Positions 51,355 to 60,603 of a stretch of 64,000 bases of DNA are shown here, piece after piece. This DNA comes from DASRIA01 sp963816975 (GTDB lineage Bacteria; Actinomycetota; Thermoleophilia; Solirubrobacterales; JBBDJG01), in contig CAWFMD010000006.1 in the NCBI GenBank assembly GCA_963816975.1, positions 1,488,001 through 1,552,000 on the forward strand, in the 5' to 3' direction. Position 1 is the first letter of the stretch; every line of letters starts with the position of its first letter. The notes below the pieces were generated by a model. The model did not search any database and had not been told where the DNA came from. It saw nothing but the letters and a program-made list of their open reading frames with translations. The translations under genes were made by a program, and so were the position numbers.

Positions 51355-53084
51355 AGCGGGCCCGGCTGCTTGCCCGGTGGCTCGGTAACCTGCGCTCCAG
51401 CGCCGTCTCCGTGGCCGTTGGAGAGCGCCGCCTCCCGCTCCTGCACCGCGCGGCGAATGTCCTTCATGGGCTCGAGGCTCCGCACCGTTGGGATCACGTC
51501 GAAGTTGTGCTCCGGGGGCGGCGAGGGGGTGAACCACTCGAGCGTGTTCGCCTTCCACGGATCGGGCCCGGCGGGCCGGCCCTTCCGGACGCTCACGAAC
51601 ACGTTGTAGACCGTCACCAGCACGCCGAGCGCGAGCACGAACCCGCCGATCGTCGAGATCACGTTGTACTCGGTCAGCCTGCCACCGTGGTACTCCGCGA
51701 CCCGCCGCGGCATGCCGGACAGCCCGGCCGAGTACTGCGGCAGGAACGTGACGTTGAAGCCGATCACCATCAGCCAGAAGGAGAGCTTCCCGAGCCCCTC
51801 CGACATCATCCGCCCAGACATCTTCGGGAACCAGTAGTAGAGCCCGGCCATGATCCCGAACGCGACGCCGCCGAACAGCACGTGGTGCATGTGGGCGACG
51901 ATGAAGTAGGTGTCGGTGAGCTGCCAGTCGATGGGGAACACGGCCAGCATCACGCCCGTCATCCCGCCGAGTGCGAATTGCGCGACCAGTCCCACGGCGA
52001 ACAGCAGCGGCACCGTGAACTCGATGTTGCCGCGCCAGAGCGTCCCGAGCCAGTTGAAGATCTTGATGCCGGTCGGGATCGCGACCGCGAACGACGTGAT
52101 CATGAAGAAGCCGAGCACACCGGTGGCCAACGGCGTCGCGAACATGTGGTGCGCCCACACCATCACGCTGAGGAACGCGATCGCCGCGATCGCCGTCGCC
52201 ATCGCCTTGTAGCCGAAGATCGGCTTGCGCGCGAAGACGGGGATCACCTCGCTCACGATCCCGAAGGCCGGCAGCACCATGATGTAGACCTCGGGGTGGC
52301 CCATGAACCAGAAGAGGTGCTGCCACAGGATCGGATCGCCGCCCTGGTTCGGATCGAAGAACGTGCCGCTGAACTGGCGATCCACGAGCAGCATCGCGAG
52401 CGTCGCGGCGAACGACGAGAGCGCGATGATGATCAGGTACGCGTAGATCAGGATCGTCCACACGAACAGCGGCATGCGGCCCAGCGACATCCCCGGTGCG
52501 CGCATGTTGTGGATCGTCGTGACGAAGTTGATCGCGCCCAGCACCGACGAGATCCCGATCAGGTGCAGGCTCACGATCCACGCGTCGATTCCGCTGCCCG
52601 GCAGGAAGTCGGTGCTCGAGAGCGGCGCGTAGGAGGTCCATCCCGCCGCCGCGACGTCCCAGAAGATCGAGCCGTAGAGCACGACGCCGCCCGCGACCAG
52701 CAGCCACCACGAGAGCATGTTGAGGCGCGGGAACGCCATGTCCCGCGCACCGATCATGAGGGGCACGAGATAGTTCCCGAACCCGGCGGCGATCGGGACG
52801 ACCACCATGAAGATCATGGTCGTGCCGTGCAGCGTGAAGAGCTGGTTGTAGGTCGTCGGGTCGAGGAACGTGTTATCCGGCGAGCCCAGCTGGATGCGCA
52901 TCAGCAGCGCCTCGACCCCGCCCACCAGGAAGAAGAACGCGGTCGTGAACAGGTACAGGATCCCGATCTTCTTGTGGTCGGTCGTCGTGACCCAGTCGAT
53001 CCATCCCGACCGGCGCTCGGGCAGGCCGCCGACGATGATCTCGGGCGATGGGGCCGGCTTTGCGGCAGGGGCTGCGGTCGTCAC
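51351..53084 (-). CDS. ctaD: Cytochrome c oxidase subunit I
   Basis: A 577-residue aa3-type oxidase subunit I with 12 membrane helices. Markers: WVTTTDHKKIGILYLFT at the start, WQHLFWFMGHPEVYIMVLP with the CuB His and cross-linked Tyr, WAHHMFATPL with the two CuB histidines, and TYFIVAHMHHVLFGG with the heme a and a3 ligands. It overlaps ctaC (ATGA) and ctaA (TTGA). Subunit III (ctaE) is not in the window; in actinobacteria it often sits with qcrCAB elsewhere. Confidence 0.97.
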   Translation of the reverse strand: MTTAAPAAKPAPSPEIIVGGLPERRSGWIDWVTTTDHKKIGILYLFTTAFFFLVGGVEALLMRIQLGSPDNTFLDPTTYNQLFTLHGTTMIFMVVVPIAAGFGNYLVPLMIGARDMAFPRLNMLSWWLLVAGGVVLYGSIFWDVAAAGWTSYAPLSSTDFLPGSGIDAWIVSLHLIGISSVLGAINFVTTIHNMRAPGMSLGRMPLFVWTILIYAYLIIIALSSFAATLAMLLVDRQFSGTFFDPNQGGDPILWQHLFWFMGHPEVYIMVLPAFGIVSEVIPVFARKPIFGYKAMATAIAAIAFLSVMVWAHHMFATPLATGVLGFFMITSFAVAIPTGIKIFNWLGTLWRGNIEFTVPLLFAVGLVAQFALGGMTGVMLAVFPIDWQLTDTYFIVAHMHHVLFGGVAFGIMAGLYYWFPKMSGRMMSEGLGKLSFWLMVIGFNVTFLPQYSAGLSGMPRRVAEYHGGRLTEYNVISTIGGFVLALGVLVTVYNVFVSVRKGRPAGPDPWKANTLEWFTPSPPPEHNFDVIPTVRSLEPMKDIRRAVQEREAALSNGHGDGAGAQVTEPPGKQPGPL

Positions 53085-53941
53085 TGGCGCAGCTCCGCGT
53101 CGATCTGCTTGCGCTGCTCCTGCGCGAGTCGCTGCGCCTCCGCGCGCTCACGCTTCTGGCGCTCGACCCACGCCTCGTAGTCCTGCGGCTCGACGACCGT
53201 CACCTTCGCGGTCATCGCGTAGTGGCCCGTGCCGCACAGCTCCGCGCACTGGCCTTCGAAGGTGCCGGTCTTGGACGCCTTGAACCACGTCTTGTTCTGA
53301 TAGCCCGGGACCGCGTCGACCTTGCCGCCCAGCGCGGGGATCCACCACGAGTGGATCACGTCGTTCGCCTTCACCGTGAGCGTCACCGTCGTGTCGCGTG
53401 GGACCACCATTTCCTGAAAGGAGACGGCTTGGTTCGGGTACTGGTAGCGCCACAGGTACTGCTGCCCCGACACCTGCACCTCGAGCGCCTTGCCGCCGGG
53501 CGGCGGCGGCTGGTTGATGGTGGCGAACTGGTCACGGGCTTCCGCGACCGCCTCGGGGCCGGAGGCCACGGGTTGCGTGATGTCGTCGAGATAGATGTAG
53601 GTGACGCTGGTGATCACGATCACGATCACCGCCGCCGCGGCCGTCCAGCCGATCTCGAGCTGTGTGTTTCCCGAGATCTGCGGCGCCTGGCGGCCGCGGC
53701 GGGCGCGAAAGCGGAACAGCGAGTAGATCAGGACCGCCCAGACCGCCCCGATCACGACCAGCCCGATGTAGAGCACGATCTTGTAGAGGTCGTCGATCTT
53801 CTGCGCGTTCGGCGTGGGCCCGTCCTCGGGCGTGAGCACGTCCGCCCAGGCAGCCGCGGGCAGCGCGAACAACGCAACCACGGTCAATCCGGCAAGGACC
53901 AGCGCGACAGTGGCGGCCCGGGGCTTGGCTCGACCTCGCAT
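53081..53941 (-). CDS. ctaC: Cytochrome c oxidase subunit II
   Basis: A 286-residue exported membrane protein. The signal segment ATVALVLAGLTVVALFALPAA is followed by two membrane helices (IVLYIGLVVIGAVWAVLIYS and IGWTAAAAVIVIVITSVTYI) and a periplasmic cupredoxin domain. CuA ligands are in HSWWIPALG and CAELCGTGHYAM. There is no C-terminal heme-c domain; instead the protein ends in a charged helix (ERQKRERAEAQRLAQEQRKQ). ATG 53941 precedes the signal segment; the upstream frame is not conserved-looking. First gene of the oxidase operon. Confidence 0.95.
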   Translation of the reverse strand: MRGRAKPRAATVALVLAGLTVVALFALPAAAWADVLTPEDGPTPNAQKIDDLYKIVLYIGLVVIGAVWAVLIYSLFRFRARRGRQAPQISGNTQLEIGWTAAAAVIVIVITSVTYIYLDDITQPVASGPEAVAEARDQFATINQPPPPGGKALEVQVSGQQYLWRYQYPNQAVSFQEMVVPRDTTVTLTVKANDVIHSWWIPALGGKVDAVPGYQNKTWFKASKTGTFEGQCAELCGTGHYAMTAKVTVVEPQDYEAWVERQKRERAEAQRLAQEQRKQIDAELRQ

Positions 53942-54036
53942 CCGGCGCGCGATTCTATACGGGGGCTCCGCCCCCTCGGCCGCTGCGCCGCCTCGCCCCG
54001 CCGATACGGGGTCGCGAGCAGCGCAAAACCGGCCCA

Positions 54037-54834
54037 TCAGCGGCCCGTGAAGCGCGGGTCGCGTTTCTCGACGAAGGCCGTGACGCCCTCGATGAAGTCC
54101 GCGCTGGTCACCATCTCGCTCTGGATGTCGGCCTCCAGATCGAGCTGCTCGTCCATGATCTTGAGCAGGGAGTTGTTGAGTGCCCGCTTGGACTGGGCGT
54201 AGGAGCGTGTCGGGCCCTGGGCGAGTCGCGCCGTCAGGTCGCGTGCTGCGGGCATCAGCTCCCCGTCGGCCACGACGCGGTTGATCAGACCCCAGTCGAG
54301 GGCCTGCGCGGCCGGGATCGGGTCTCCCAGCAGGGCCATCTCGAGCGCGCGCGCCTTGCCGGCCGCGACCGGCACGAGGAACGTCGAGCCGCCGTCCGGC
54401 ACCAGGCCGATGTTCACGAAGGCGAGCCCGAACACCGCCGACTCGGCCGCCCAGATGAGATCGGCGGCCAGCGCCAGCGAGCAGCCGATCCCCACGGCCG
54501 GGCCGTTGACGGCGGCCACGACGGGCTTGGGCAGCTCCCTGATGCCCTTGATGATCGGGTGGTAGCGGGTGCGGAGCATCTCGCCGACGTCGGGGACCGC
54601 TCCGCCCTCGGCCCGCTGCTCCAGCATCTCCTTCAGGTCGGCCCCCGACGAGAACCCGCGGCCGGCGCCGGTGATCAGCACGGCTCGCACCTCGGGCGCG
54701 GCCGCCTCGATGAGAATCGCCTCGCGCAGCTCGTCACCGAACTGCGCGGTCCAGGCGTTCAGGCGCTCGGGCCGGTTGAGGGTGATCTCCGCGACGCCGT
54801 TGGCGATCTTGATGTCGACGGTCTCGTGGGGCAT
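54037..54834 (-). CDS. Enoyl-CoA hydratase/isomerase family protein
   Basis: A 265-residue crotonase. GFSSGADLKEML and AAVNGPAVGIGCSLALAADL form the oxyanion hole, with FGLAFVNIGLVPDGGSTF downstream. The Asp at VPDGG, where many hydratases have PGAGG, suggests a PaaG-type isomerase rather than a classical hydratase. AAGGAGC precedes the ATG. It is a different crotonase from the one at 45.8 kb and lies upstream of the oxidase operon on the same strand, with 95 bp to ctaC. Confidence 0.9.
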   Translation of the reverse strand: MPHETVDIKIANGVAEITLNRPERLNAWTAQFGDELREAILIEAAAPEVRAVLITGAGRGFSSGADLKEMLEQRAEGGAVPDVGEMLRTRYHPIIKGIRELPKPVVAAVNGPAVGIGCSLALAADLIWAAESAVFGLAFVNIGLVPDGGSTFLVPVAAGKARALEMALLGDPIPAAQALDWGLINRVVADGELMPAARDLTARLAQGPTRSYAQSKRALNNSLLKIMDEQLDLEADIQSEMVTSADFIEGVTAFVEKRDPRFTGR

Positions 54835-54888
54835 GGGGGCTCCTTGTGGTCGGGGCCGGAAACCTAGTGGAGGGCTACCTTGTGCGGC

Positions 54889-55542
54889 ATGGCCCGGATC
54901 GCGCCGCCCCTCGACGACATCGAATGGCTGGGGCACGCCGGCTTTCGGATCAGGACGTCGGCGGGGTGGTTCTACATCGATCCCTATCGCGCGCCGGAGG
55001 GCCCGCCGGCTGCCGCGATCCTCGTCACGCACGACCACTTCGACCATTTCTCTCGCGACGACGTGCTGCGGGTGGCGGGGCAGGGAGCGGTGTTCGTCGG
55101 TCCCGCCACCGTCACCGAACAGCTGCGCGGAAACACGCACACCGTGACGCCGGGCGACATCGTCCCGGTCGGCACCGTGGAGGTCCTCGCCGTGGCCGCG
55201 TACAACACCAACAAGCGCGACAGCGAAGGCCGGCCCTTCCATGCTCGCGACGCCGGCTGGCTCGGCTACGTGATCCGTGACGGCGGACGCAGGATCTACC
55301 ATTCGGGCGACACCGACGTGATTCCCGAGATGGATCAAGCCGCGGGGGTCGACGTGGCCCTGCTGCCCGTCAGCGGGACGTACGTGATGACCTCCTCCGA
55401 GGCCGCCGAGGCGGCCCGCCGGATCGATCCGGGGGTGGCGGTGCCGATGCACTGGGGGACCGTGATCGGGTCGCGGGAGGACGCCGAGGCGTTCGTGCAG
55501 GCCGCGCCCGTGGACGCCCGCATTCTCGAGCCGGTCGGATGA
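54889..55542 (+). CDS. UlaG-like metallo-beta-lactamase-fold hydrolase
   Basis: A 217-residue hydrolase. The metal motif HxHxDH is THDHFDHFS; SGDTDVIPEM provides the bridging Asp and VPMHWGT the last His. WLGHAGFRI at the N-terminus is typical of the UlaG/YtnP-type branch acting on lactones, phosphodiesters or unknown substrates. ATG 54889 is taken; a TTG three codons earlier is possible. It is divergent from the crotonase gene and 12 bp upstream of the SCP2-domain gene. Confidence 0.87.
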   Translation: MARIAPPLDDIEWLGHAGFRIRTSAGWFYIDPYRAPEGPPAAAILVTHDHFDHFSRDDVLRVAGQGAVFVGPATVTEQLRGNTHTVTPGDIVPVGTVEVLAVAAYNTNKRDSEGRPFHARDAGWLGYVIRDGGRRIYHSGDTDVIPEMDQAAGVDVALLPVSGTYVMTSSEAAEAARRIDPGVAVPMHWGTVIGSREDAEAFVQAAPVDARILEPVG

Positions 55543-55554
55543 CGAGGAGGAGTC

Positions 55555-56450
55555 ATGGCGCGTAACGGAAACGGCATGCGGCAATCCCTGCTGCGGATGG
55601 CGGAGCGCGAGCCCGAGCTCGCCGGCAGGATGGTCATGACCGCGCTTCCGGCGGCCGCCGCGAACGTGCGCGGAAACCTCGACTACCGGCTCGTGCTGGA
55701 CGGCCTCGGCGCGTACCACGTGTCGATCGACGACGGGCACGCGCAGGTGATCGAGGAGCACGCCGCGGGGGCCACGGCGGCGAACGGTGGGCCGGACTTC
55801 ACGCTCCAGACGAGCCCCGAGGTCTTCGCCCGCATGGCGGCGGGCGCGAGCCCGCTGCGGCTGATGCTGACCGGGCAGCTGCGCATCCGCGGAAAGCGCC
55901 GCCGGGCGCTGAGGCTCCGCAAGCTGGGGGGCGACCTGACGATGCGCGACGTCACGCGCGCCGGGATCGACCCCGACCCCGACCTCCTGTACCGGGCGCT
56001 GCCCTACGCCCTCGACCCGGAATGGACCGCCGGCCACCGCTTCACCCTCCAGTACGTGATCGAGGGAGACTCCTGCGGGCCCGGGGGGCAGTGGTGCCTG
56101 AACGTCGCCGACGGCGCGGTGACGACCACCAGCGCGCCCCCCAAACCGGCGCGGACGCCATCCTGCGGCTGCGCCACGAGACCTGGCTGGAGCTCGTGCG
56201 CGGCGAGCTGATGCCGCACGAGGCGATGCGCCAGGGACTCGTGCGCGTGGAGGGAAAGATGTATCCCGTGACGCTCGTCGGCCGCTGGATCGAGCGCTCG
56301 GAGGGGCGCGACGACCCCGAGCTCGCGCGCGAGCGAGAGCAGTCGCGCGTGCAGAGCGCCCGCGCCACATGGGGATCACGATCGAACGGCGTGGGCCCGG
56401 GTCAGGGCGACCCGGCCGTGGATCGCGGCCGCCGCCAGCGCAGTCAGCTG
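55555..56450 (+). pseudogene. SCP2-like lipid-binding protein, frameshifted, possibly the N-terminal part of a fusion
   Basis: AGGAGG precedes ATG 55555. Domain 1 (about residues 25-130) has the SCP2 strand-helix pattern ending LTGQLRIRGKRRRALRL. A second SCP2-like domain starts at AGHRFTLQYVIEGD and is interrupted at a C6 run (56137-56142): one missing C would restore continuity into ADAILRLRHETWLELVRGEL, HEAMRQGLVRVEGK and VTLVGRWIERSE in the other frame. With that base restored, the frame runs without a stop straight into the R2-like gene (55555-57317, 587 residues). As given, the first frame ends at 56211. Sterol- or lipid-binding is inferred from the fold. Confidence 0.75.
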
Positions 56451-57317
56451 ATGGGTTACGAGGATCTCTATGCGTTGTGGGAGCGCCAGAATTGGCGCGC
56501 GCACGAGATCGACTTCAGCGTGGACAAGCAGCACTGGCTGGCAACGCCCGCGGTCAGCCAGCTCGACACGATGTGGTCGCTGGCGAGCTTCTACATCGGC
56601 GAGCAGCGGGTCGCAACGGACCTTGCGCCGTTCATCCTCGCCGCTCCGACCGGGGAGGCGGAGATCTTTCTCGCCACGCAGCTCGCCGACGAGGCGCGCC
56701 ACGCTGCGTTCTTCGACCGCTTCATGGCGGAGGTGATGGCGCTCCGCGCCGACGACATCCGCGGCCGGCTGGCCGAGATGGAGGCGCTGATGCTTCCTGC
56801 ATGGCGCACGGTCTTCGACGACCACCTGCGCGGCGTCTCCCGGCGCCTTCAGGAGCGTCCCGACGACATGGACCTGTTCGTGGAGGGCATCGTCACCTAC
56901 CACGTGGTGATCGAGGGAGTGCTGGCGATGACCGGCCAGCACCAGATCCTCAAGTACCTCGAGGACCACGACATCTACCCGGGGTTCCGGCGGGGCTTCT
57001 CGCTGGTGGAGCAGGACGAGCACCGGCACATCGCGTTCGGCGTGCGCTTCCTGGCCGATGCCTGCGAGCGCGAACCGCGCTATCGCCGGCTGATCACGGA
57101 CAAGATCGCGGAGCTCGTGCCGGTGGCGTCGCAGATATTCGTGCCGCCGGGCACCGAGGACCCGAGCGACTTCATGAGCTACGACTACCACTCGTCGGAG
57201 ACCTACGGGTTCGCCTACCGCGCACTGCGGCGCCGGATGGCCGTGGTCGGGATCGAGATCCCACCCGCCGACCAGCTCATGCCCGGGCCGATCGACCGGG
57301 TCCCGGCTGCCGCCTAG
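56451..57317 (+). CDS. R2-like ligand-binding oxidase / ribonucleotide-reductase-beta-like diiron protein
   Basis: A ferritin-like diiron protein of at least 288 residues. Helical metal ligands are visible as ASFYIGEQRVA (Glu), LADEARHAAFFDR (ExxH), TYHVVIEGVLAMTG (Glu) and EQDEHRHIAFGVRF (ExxH). The start LYALWERQNWRAHEIDFS and the domain layout match R2lox proteins, which bind a long-chain fatty acid next to a Mn/Fe site, more than class I R2 reductases. No large reductase subunit is nearby. ATG 56451 has no ribosome binding site, and the frame is open upstream into the SCP2 domain, so a fusion is plausible. Confidence 0.82.
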   Translation: MGYEDLYALWERQNWRAHEIDFSVDKQHWLATPAVSQLDTMWSLASFYIGEQRVATDLAPFILAAPTGEAEIFLATQLADEARHAAFFDRFMAEVMALRADDIRGRLAEMEALMLPAWRTVFDDHLRGVSRRLQERPDDMDLFVEGIVTYHVVIEGVLAMTGQHQILKYLEDHDIYPGFRRGFSLVEQDEHRHIAFGVRFLADACEREPRYRRLITDKIAELVPVASQIFVPPGTEDPSDFMSYDYHSSETYGFAYRALRRRMAVVGIEIPPADQLMPGPIDRVPAAA

Positions 57318-57344
57318 CTCCGCGGTCCGGTCGGGGCCCAAACC

Positions 57345-57350
57345 TATACT
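57345..57350 (+). promoter_or_regulatory. Candidate -10 box of the PAP2 gene (leaderless type)
   Basis: TATACT, close to the sigma-70 consensus, ends 8 nt before GTG 57359, with no ribosome binding site between. Confidence 0.55.
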
Positions 57351-57358
57351 CGCGCCCG

Positions 57359-58267
57359 GTGAGGGCCTCCTTCCTGCGGGTGGCGTCGTGGGCCGCCGTC
57401 TGCGGCGGCATCGCGCTGCCGCTGGCTCGCCGCCGCCTGCGGGTGTCCGCCCCCGTCGCCGCGGTCGCCGCGGTGGCCGCGCCCTTCGGCCTGGCGGTCG
57501 CGGTGCCGCGCTCGAGAAAGCGCGATGCTGCCCTGTATGGACTGCAGATGTGGGCCTACATCGCGCTCCATGAGGTGCCCTACGAGGACCCCACGCGGCT
57601 CGAGCGGCGCGCGCACGTCGATTACCCGATCGCCGTTGACCGGGCGCTGTTCGGGCGCGATCCGACGCCGGTGCTCCAGCGCGCGCTGGCGCGCGGGAAC
57701 GCGCCCACGCCGCTCGACCACGCACTGGTCTACGCGCACTGGGCCTGGTTTCTCCAGCCGCACGCCGCCGCGGCGTACATACTCTGGAGGCATCCTGCGC
57801 GCTTCTCGCGGTCGGCGGTGCTCATCTGCGCCGCGTTCGACATCGGGCTGGTCGGGTACTTCCTGGTGCCGACCGCCCCGCCGTGGTGGGCTGCGGAGCA
57901 CGGACGGATCGAGGGTATGCGAAGGATCATGGCGGACGTGGGCCAACAGTTCTGGGGCCGATTGTGGTCACCGCTGTACGGGTTTTTGGGAGGAAACCCG
58001 CTCGCGGCCATGCCCTCGCTCCATTTCGCCACGTCCCTGATGGCCGCGCACGTGCTGGCGGAGGCGAGCCCCGCGGCGGGCGCCGTCGGTTGGACCTATG
58101 CCGCGACGCTCGGCTTCGCGCTCGTCTACCTCGGAGAGCACTACGTCGCGGACCTGGCCGCGGGCGCCGCGCTCACGGAGGGCATCCGTGTCGCCGCGCC
58201 GCGCGCGACGCCCGCCCTCGCCGCGGTGGCCCGTACGCTCGCCGCGCTGGAGCGAAGGGCCCGATGA
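57359..58267 (+). CDS. PAP2-family membrane phosphatase / phosphotransferase
   Basis: A 302-residue integral membrane protein with about six helices. The PAP2 phosphatase motifs are MPSLHFATSLMAAH (SxxH) and YLGEHYVADLAAG (the final His/Asp motif). The first motif is displaced, as in inositolphosphotransferase-type (Aur1-like) members; HVDYPIAVDRALFG and VPTAPPWW support that branch. It may transfer head groups to lipids. Its stop overlaps the next ATG (ATGA), linking it with the flippase-like protein. Confidence 0.87.
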   Translation: MRASFLRVASWAAVCGGIALPLARRRLRVSAPVAAVAAVAAPFGLAVAVPRSRKRDAALYGLQMWAYIALHEVPYEDPTRLERRAHVDYPIAVDRALFGRDPTPVLQRALARGNAPTPLDHALVYAHWAWFLQPHAAAAYILWRHPARFSRSAVLICAAFDIGLVGYFLVPTAPPWWAAEHGRIEGMRRIMADVGQQFWGRLWSPLYGFLGGNPLAAMPSLHFATSLMAAHVLAEASPAAGAVGWTYAATLGFALVYLGEHYVADLAAGAALTEGIRVAAPRATPALAAVARTLAALERRAR

Positions 58268-59478
58268 GGGCGTTTCGCCCGGACAACCCCCGCGGCGGAC
58301 CGGAAACGCGCCCCCACGAGGTGGAGCCGCCCGCGGCCGGCCTGACCGACGGGCACCACTACGACGAGCCGGTCACCGCAGAGGTCGAGTCGCGGATGCT
58401 GCTCGACCGGGGGCGGCTGATCACTTACGCGCTGGTCGTGGCGGTGATCCTGGTGGCGCTCTACTTCGTGCTGCCGGAGCTGACAGGCCTCGAGGACTCG
58501 CTGCGCCGCATCGAGGACGCCGATCCGGTCTGGATCACGATCGCGCTCGGTTTCAACCTGATGTCCTTCGCCGCCTACATCGCGCTGTTCCGCGGCATCC
58601 TCGGGGGGCGTGCGGTGTCCCGTCAGGTGGGCGAGCGGCTCGACTGGAGCACCTCGTACCAGATCACGCTCGCGGGCCTCGCCGCCACGCGGCTGTTCTC
58701 CGCCGGCGGCGCCGGGGGGATCGCCATCACCTATTGGGCGCTGCGCCGCGCCGGCATGGAGGCGCGGCAGGCGGCGAGCCGGATGGTTGCGTTCCTCGTG
58801 CTGCTCTACACCGTGTACCTGCTGGCGGTCGTGATCTGCGGCATCTGCCTGCGCGTCGGGCTGTTCGCGGGCCCGAGTCCCGTGGCGATGACGATCGTGC
58901 CGGCGGGCGTGGCCGGCGCCGCGCTGATCGTCCTGTTCCTGCTCTCGCTGATACCGCTCGACCTCGACCGGATGGTTGCGCGCTGGGCCCAGGGGCACCG
59001 GCGGGTGCGCATGGCGCGGCGGATCGCGAGCGTTCCCGCGACGATCGCCGCAGGCACGCGCGAGGCGCTCACGATTTTGCGTCATCCCTCCAGCGGCCTG
59101 CTCGCGCTGACGGGCGCGGTCGGCTTCTGGGCGGCGAACATCGCCGTGCTGTGGGCGTGCTTCCACGCCTTCGGCGAGTCGGTGCCGATGGCCGTCCTGG
59201 TGCAGGGCTTCTTCGTGGGGATGACGGCCAACCTGCTGCCGTTCTTCCCCGGAGGGGTCGGCTCCGTCGACGCCGGGATGATCGCCGCGTTCCTGGCATT
59301 CGGCGAACCCAGCTCGACGGTCTTCGTGTCGGTGCTCGCCTACCGCGTGATCGCCTTCTGGCTGCCGATCCCGCCCGGCATCCTGGCGTACCTGCAGCTG
59401 CGGCGGACCGTGGGCCGCTGGCGGGCGCAGGACGCGCCGGCGCCGGCGCAAGCCGATGCATCACCCGAGCCGGCCTGA
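58264..59478 (+). CDS. UPF0104 / lysylphosphatidylglycerol synthase-TM-like integral membrane protein
   Basis: A 404-residue membrane protein. A polar N-terminus of about 55 residues precedes some eight helices. TSYQITLAGLAATRLFSAGGAGG and NLLPFFPGGVGSVDAGM are the conserved glycine-rich segments of the AglD/MprF-flippase-like family. These proteins are linked to lipid flipping or lipid-linked sugar transfer. The overlap with the PAP2 gene suggests joint work on a membrane lipid. The C-terminal domain of MprF (aminoacyl transfer) is missing. Confidence 0.87.
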   Translation: MRAFRPDNPRGGPETRPHEVEPPAAGLTDGHHYDEPVTAEVESRMLLDRGRLITYALVVAVILVALYFVLPELTGLEDSLRRIEDADPVWITIALGFNLMSFAAYIALFRGILGGRAVSRQVGERLDWSTSYQITLAGLAATRLFSAGGAGGIAITYWALRRAGMEARQAASRMVAFLVLLYTVYLLAVVICGICLRVGLFAGPSPVAMTIVPAGVAGAALIVLFLLSLIPLDLDRMVARWAQGHRRVRMARRIASVPATIAAGTREALTILRHPSSGLLALTGAVGFWAANIAVLWACFHAFGESVPMAVLVQGFFVGMTANLLPFFPGGVGSVDAGMIAAFLAFGEPSSTVFVSVLAYRVIAFWLPIPPGILAYLQLRRTVGRWRAQDAPAPAQADASPEPA

Positions 59479-59602
59479 TCGGGACCCCGGGCCGGTGCGG
59501 CGGTTAAGCTTGCCGGGCCGTCGGGGCCGCGGGGCCGCCGCTAAGCTTTACAAAGTGAAGTGACGATGTATCTGCTCTCAGGAACAGGTTCGCGGAGGAG
59601 CA

Positions 59603-60586
59603 TTGGCTAACGAGAACGGGAAACAGCAGGCGTACGAGATCATCATCGTCGGCGCGGGCCCTGCCGGCCAGAGCGCCGCGCTGTATGCCGGGCGCTCCCG
59701 CATCCCGACCCTGGTGCTGGAGCGCGGCATTCCCGGCGGGCAGCTGTGGAACACCGCCGAGGTGGAGGACTACCCGGGATTCGAGCACATCATGGGCCCC
59801 GACCTGGCCGACCGGATCCAGAAGCACGCCGAGAAGTTCGGCGCCACCTTCGAGACCGGTGCCGAGGTGACGTCCGTATCCGCCGACGGCGACGATCGCG
59901 TGGTGCGGACCGCCGACGGACGTGAGTTTCGCGCGCCGGCGGTGATCGTCACGGCCGGCGGCGAGGCCCGCAAGCTCGGGGTGCCGGGCGAGGACGAACT
60001 GGCCGGCAAGGGCGTCTCCTACTGCGCGGTCTGCGACGGCGCGTTCTTCGAGGGCGCGGACATCGCGGTCGTCGGCGGGGGCGACTCCGCCGTCGAGGAG
60101 GGCACCTTCCTCACGCGCTACGGCAAGAAGGTGTCGGTCATCCACCGGCGCGACGCGTACCGCGCGCAGCCGATCCTGATCGAGCAGATGCGCGCCACCG
60201 GCAAGGTGGACGAGGTCATGAACACCGTCGTGGACGAGATCCACGGCACCGACGGGCGCGTCTCGCACCTGACGATGCGCAACGTCGAGACCGGCGAGCA
60301 GTCGCGGCTCCCGGTGAACGCCGTGTTCCCGTTCGTCGGCTTCACGCCGCACTCCGGCATCTTCGACGCGGACCTCGCGAGCCAGATCGAGCTCGACGAG
60401 TCCGGCCACATCGTGACCGACCAGGCGATGCGCACCGGCGTGCCCGGCATCTTCGCCGCCGGGGACGTGCGCTCCCAGTTCGTCCGCCAGATCACCAACG
60501 CGGTCGGCGACGCGACCACCGCGGCGCTGGCCGCGCACCAGTACGTCGAGCATCTGAAGCACGCGCGCGCCAAGCAGGCGGCGTAG
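59603..60586 (+). CDS. trxB: Thioredoxin reductase
   Basis: A 327-residue flavoprotein reducing thioredoxin with NADPH. FAD site IIIVGAGPAGQSAALYAGR, redox pair Cys141/Cys144 in CAVCDGAFF, NADPH loop VVGGGDSAVEEG and the C-terminal GIFAAGDVRSQ are all present. The TTG start follows GGAGGAG. The trxA gene is not adjacent. The 124 bp upstream contain TAAGCT boxes but no gene. Confidence 0.95.
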   Translation: MANENGKQQAYEIIIVGAGPAGQSAALYAGRSRIPTLVLERGIPGGQLWNTAEVEDYPGFEHIMGPDLADRIQKHAEKFGATFETGAEVTSVSADGDDRVVRTADGREFRAPAVIVTAGGEARKLGVPGEDELAGKGVSYCAVCDGAFFEGADIAVVGGGDSAVEEGTFLTRYGKKVSVIHRRDAYRAQPILIEQMRATGKVDEVMNTVVDEIHGTDGRVSHLTMRNVETGEQSRLPVNAVFPFVGFTPHSGIFDADLASQIELDESGHIVTDQAMRTGVPGIFAAGDVRSQFVRQITNAVGDATTAALAAHQYVEHLKHARAKQAA

Positions 60587-60603
60587 CCGCACGCGCTCTC
60601 ACG

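Noticed and set aside
50317..52710. 797-codon frame joining heme A synthase to upstream sequence
   Set aside because: The upstream part is a shadow of ctaD; the TTG at 51354 overlapping the ctaD stop is the natural ctaA start.
54037..56379. 780-codon minus-strand frame including the crotonase
   Set aside because: Only the last 265 codons (from ATG 54834) are crotonase; the rest is antisense to the MBL and SCP2 genes, and AAGGAGC marks the real start.
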